Origin: Bacteroidota bacterium
GTDB taxonomy: Bacteria; Bacteroidota; Bacteroidia; Chitinophagales; BACL12
Direction: 5' to 3'
NCBI GenBank assembly: GCA_016124275.1
Contig: WGOA01000088.1
Coordinates: forward strand, 1 to 32,165
Length of the DNA: 32,165 nucleotides
A program made the position numbers and the translations under genes. Below, in pieces: positions 29,939 through 32,165 of this stretch. The notes under the pieces were generated by a model. It was not told the origin of the DNA and made no database searches. It worked only from the letters and a program-made list of their open reading frames with translations. Position 1 is the first letter of the stretch. Each line of letters opens with the position of its first letter.

Positions 29939-31128
29939 ACCGGAGCAGACGTGCGGCGGGAAGCATGGAACCACCCAGAATATAGCTCAAACAGCAGCAA
30001 AAACCAGACCACAATAATCGGTATGGCTTTAACCGTATAAGGTTTTAGCATGTTTTCCCGCACGATCGGTGGGTAAAGATCGGTCGGGGAGAGCGAACTC
30101 AAGGCAAGGACCAAAACCAAGACCCCGATCCTCACGGGCGAAGGGCGCCGCCCCTCGAGCAAGGGCAGCCCAAACCAGAGGGCAACCCCGCAAATGGCCA
30201 CAATGTAGGTGGGCGATTCGGCCATGTGGTTGAAAAGGACCAAGGCGATCAAGCCCAGGGCCAACACCGCCGTTTTGAAGGTGCGATCCTGCCAATCGCG
30301 GTAGCGAAACAACACGGGCAAGGCCATGACCAGGGCGGCGAGCAACGTCAACGGCCCGTTCGGAGCGGTCCAGCCGCTGAATGCGCGAAGGACGCCGGCA
30401 AACGACAAGCCCACTTCGACCTGACGCTCTGCACTCATTTGGGCCCACCAGCTTTGGTATTGCGCCGCCAACGATGCAGGCGAAACGGACAGCAGCGGCA
30501 AAGCGGCCATAAAGACCACCCAAATGAGCGTGTACCCCGCCAGCCTGCCACGCGCCGGATAAAACAGGAAAAAGGCTATAGCGGCAAAGCCATAGACTTT
30601 CAGAAACAGCCCGGCAGCAGCAAAAGCGGCGGCCCAGAACCATTGCCGATGCTCCAAAGCAATCCAGGTGCCGATAACCCCCGCAGCCAAAAGCGCATTG
30701 CATTGGCTGTTCTGAAGGTTGGTCATCAACTCAATGGGCAGGATCCAGGCCAGGGCGGCGCGCTGACCGGGGGCAAAAACCGGGAGCTTCTGCCAGGCCA
30801 GGAGCAAAACAAGGGCGTTGAGCAGGTTCCAAAACAGCAGGCCCGCCCAAACCGGCATCATGGCAATGGGCCCGAAAAGCCAGGCAAAGGTGGGGCTGTA
30901 CTTGAACAGATCGTATTGCTCCTGTGGCCAGGCCTGATAGAGGTTCTGGCCGGCAAGCAAATGCGCATGCGACCTCGAAAAAATGACAAAGTTGTTGTAG
31001 TGCGTGTACAGCGTTTCGCCGCCGCCTTCAAAGGTTTTGCTGCCCAGCATCAACCCCTGCAAAGAGGCCACGACGGCCAGCAAGCCGACAAAAACGTACA
31101 ATGCCCCAAAAGACCTCAGGCGATGCAT
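29935..31128 (-). CDS. GT87-family (DUF2029) membrane glycosyltransferase
   Basis: 397 residues with about nine to eleven hydrophobic segments through the length. The first loop contains ARSHAHLLAG-like residues and NLYQAWPQEQYDLFKYSPTFA (key block YDLFKYSP), and later LQNSQCNALLAAG; both are hallmark loops of GT87-type polyprenyl-phosphate-mannose-dependent transferases. The conserved acidic residues of such enzymes lie in these periplasmic loops. It likely transfers a sugar from a lipid carrier to a surface glycan or lipid; the acceptor is unknown. Stop and start overlap the methyltransferase gene by 4 bases, and an unknown small gene lies 8 bases upstream, so all three form one operon. Confidence 0.85.
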   Translation of the reverse strand: MHRLRSFGALYVFVGLLAVVASLQGLMLGSKTFEGGGETLYTHYNNFVIFSRSHAHLLAGQNLYQAWPQEQYDLFKYSPTFAWLFGPIAMMPVWAGLLFWNLLNALVLLLAWQKLPVFAPGQRAALAWILPIELMTNLQNSQCNALLAAGVIGTWIALEHRQWFWAAAFAAAGLFLKVYGFAAIAFFLFYPARGRLAGYTLIWVVFMAALPLLSVSPASLAAQYQSWWAQMSAERQVEVGLSFAGVLRAFSGWTAPNGPLTLLAALVMALPVLFRYRDWQDRTFKTAVLALGLIALVLFNHMAESPTYIVAICGVALWFGLPLLEGRRPSPVRIGVLVLVLALSSLSPTDLYPPIVRENMLKPYTVKAIPIIVVWFLLLFELYSGWFHASRRTSAPV

Positions 31129-31136
31129 GCCGAGGC

Positions 31137-31496
31137 TTAGCTGGCCACCAGCAGGGGAAACCCGCCTTCGCGGTAACGCTCTAGTTCACCCGCGGTGCGG
31201 ACGGTGACTTCCCATTGCCCCAGGTAGTCGGGGTTGAGCACCCTGGCGCCGCTGTTGCGCACGCGGTACTCGCCAGGCGTGGCAATGCGGATGATCTGGG
31301 GATCGGCGGGGAGCCGGAAAAGCGACCCGTCCTGCTGTCTGATTAACAGAAAACCGTCTTCGGTCAGGCTTTCTACCGTACCGGAGGTCTGGTGCTGATC
31401 AAGCAGGTGGCCTGAACCGTCCACAAAGGTCAGGGCGACAAAAAAGCTTTTGCCGGGCAATTCACTGCGCAGAGGATCCAATAGTGTCGTTTTCAT
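31137..31496 (-). CDS. Conserved-looking protein of unknown function
   Basis: 119 residues from the ATG at 31496 (MKTTLLDPLRSELPGK); an upstream in-frame ATG at 31532 would add 12 residues. No signal peptide or membrane segment is seen. It appears to be a small beta-rich protein: FFVALTFVDGSG, TSGTVESLTEDGFLLIRQQDG, LFRLPADPQIIRIATPGEY and DYLGQWEVTVRT alternate hydrophobic and polar residues. No family is recognised. It is the first gene of the operon with the GT87 and methyltransferase genes (8-base gap), so a role in the same envelope process is possible but unproven. Confidence 0.65.
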   Translation of the reverse strand: MKTTLLDPLRSELPGKSFFVALTFVDGSGHLLDQHQTSGTVESLTEDGFLLIRQQDGSLFRLPADPQIIRIATPGEYRVRNSGARVLNPDYLGQWEVTVRTAGELERYREGGFPLLVAS

Positions 31497-31614
31497 GTTG
31501 ATGTCTAACCTTAGCCGGATAGGCAAGTTCACGCTTTAAGTCCATTTGCACCAGTTTCCTTAGGCACAATTTATCCACCGTTTGTAGTTTTCGGGCTGGG
31601 TCGCAAGGCCTGCC

Positions 31615-31622
31615 TATATTTG
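31615..31622 (+). promoter_or_regulatory. Promoter of the TPR/PorE-like gene (TATATTTG)
   Basis: A perfect TAnnTTTG -7 box ending 10 bases before the ATG, which would leave an untranslated leader of only a few bases. No clear TTG 17-23 bases upstream. Confidence 0.45.
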
Positions 31623-31632
31623 TAGCCTGCTT

Positions 31633-32165
31633 ATGCCATACCGACTTGTATTTTTTTTAATGTTTGCTGCGGCTCACTTGGGCCCTTCCCTCGGGCAAAC
31701 AGGCGCTTTTAAAAAGGCAGAGAGCCTTTTTGAGGACATGGCTTTTCAGGAGGCCATCCCGCTTTACAAGGAGTTGACCAAGGGCCCCAACGGCTTGGAA
31801 GCCAGTTTGCGGCTTGCGGAATGCTACCGGCTGACCAACCAACTGGGCAAAGCGGAACCCTTTTACGCTACCGCTGTGGACCAGCAGAATATTCTGCCTG
31901 AGTTTGTGTTGTACTACGCGCAGGCCTTGCAAGCTAATGGCAAATGTGCCGATGCTGTGAACTGGTACCGCCGCTACACGTATTTAATGCCCAATGACCC
32001 GCGGGGCGCGGAGTTGTTGCGCAGTTGCACGGACATTTCGGACTTGATTGGAACGGGAGCCGAGTACGAGTTATTGCCGTTGACCGTGAACACCAGCGGC
32101 AATGAAATGAGCCCCTTTTTCTTTAAAAATGGGCTGGTTTATGCCAGTTCCAGGGCACCCCAGGA
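31633..32165 (+). CDS. TPR/beta-propeller envelope protein, PorE/OmpA-like (N-terminal part)
   Basis: 177 codons are present before the window ends. A signal peptide (MPYRLVFFLMFAAAHLGPSLGQ, in two halves MPYRLVFFLM and FAAAHLGPSLGQ) leads into TPR-like helices: FKKAESLFEDMAFQEAIPLY, LEASLRLAECYRL, FVLYYAQALQANG and ADAVNWYRRYTYL. Then a linker and LLPLTVNTSGNEMSPFFFKNG-type residues (NEMSPFFFKNGLVYASS) announce a PD40/beta-propeller. This order (signal, TPR, PD40, then OmpA) is that of PorE and related type IX secretion or envelope proteins of Bacteroidota. The OmpA domain, if present, lies beyond the window. PorE identity is therefore provisional; other OmpA-family PD40 proteins share this start. 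Confidence 0.7.
   Translation, partial: MPYRLVFFLMFAAAHLGPSLGQTGAFKKAESLFEDMAFQEAIPLYKELTKGPNGLEASLRLAECYRLTNQLGKAEPFYATAVDQQNILPEFVLYYAQALQANGKCADAVNWYRRYTYLMPNDPRGAELLRSCTDISDLIGTGAEYELLPLTVNTSGNEMSPFFFKNGLVYASSRAPQ

Overview
The window is chromosomal DNA from a member of the Bacteroidota, most likely the Saprospiria/Lewinella-type lineage (the phylum is well supported; the lower rank is inference). The main evidence is three secreted PKD proteins with the gliding-motility/type IX secretion C-terminal domain, a TPR gene start resembling PorE/OmpA-family cell-envelope proteins, TAnnTTTG-type promoter elements, several outer-membrane-type lipoprotein signals and a moderately GC-rich, gene-dense layout. 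No rRNA, tRNA or CRISPR array was seen.

Layout. 1-787 is a worn, AT-richer edge: the tail of what looks like a transposase, a decayed secreted-protein gene with a good promoter, and about 340 bases without a convincing gene. 788-1960 holds phosphatidylserine decarboxylase and a small Ala/Cys-rich secreted protein, both on the plus strand and each followed by a hairpin terminator. 1984-5296 is a minus-strand run: cytochrome c lipoprotein, anhydro-N-acetylmuramate kinase, an NAD-dependent epimerase and a HAD nucleotidase. 5405-12083 is the most striking block: three paralogous T9SS-type PKD proteins in one translationally coupled minus-strand operon, with signs of internal duplication, domain shuffling and two conserved G-quadruplex-type motifs.

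12271-18321 is a plus-strand cluster: a 1007-residue double amidohydrolase with one degenerate and one apparently active half, a stand-alone degenerate amidohydrolase, an M28 peptidase and an ElaA-like acetyltransferase, the last three with overlapping ends. 18383-23648 carries housekeeping and stress genes: trmB, a Tat-exported Mn-type superoxide dismutase, a TrpF-like barrel without the catalytic cysteine, an alkyltransferase-like protein, a lemA-TPM-TPM membrane operon, and an AhpD/CMD-like protein. 23797-26670 is polA. Downstream is an AT-richer DUF433/DUF5615 antitoxin-toxin pair, then a DinB-like protein coupled to a divergent M19 dipeptidase. 29210-31496 is a minus-strand operon of a small unknown protein, a GT87-type membrane glycosyltransferase and a lipoprotein-anchored methyltransferase. 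The window ends inside a TPR/beta-propeller-type envelope gene.

No obviously new defence or mobile system is present. The best leads are the T9SS triplet (coupled, mosaic, G4-bearing), the dead/live amidohydrolase set, the TrpF-like protein, the lipoprotein methyltransferase and the dipeptidase with a changed metal motif. All calls come from reading the sequence by eye; no database search or structure prediction was run.
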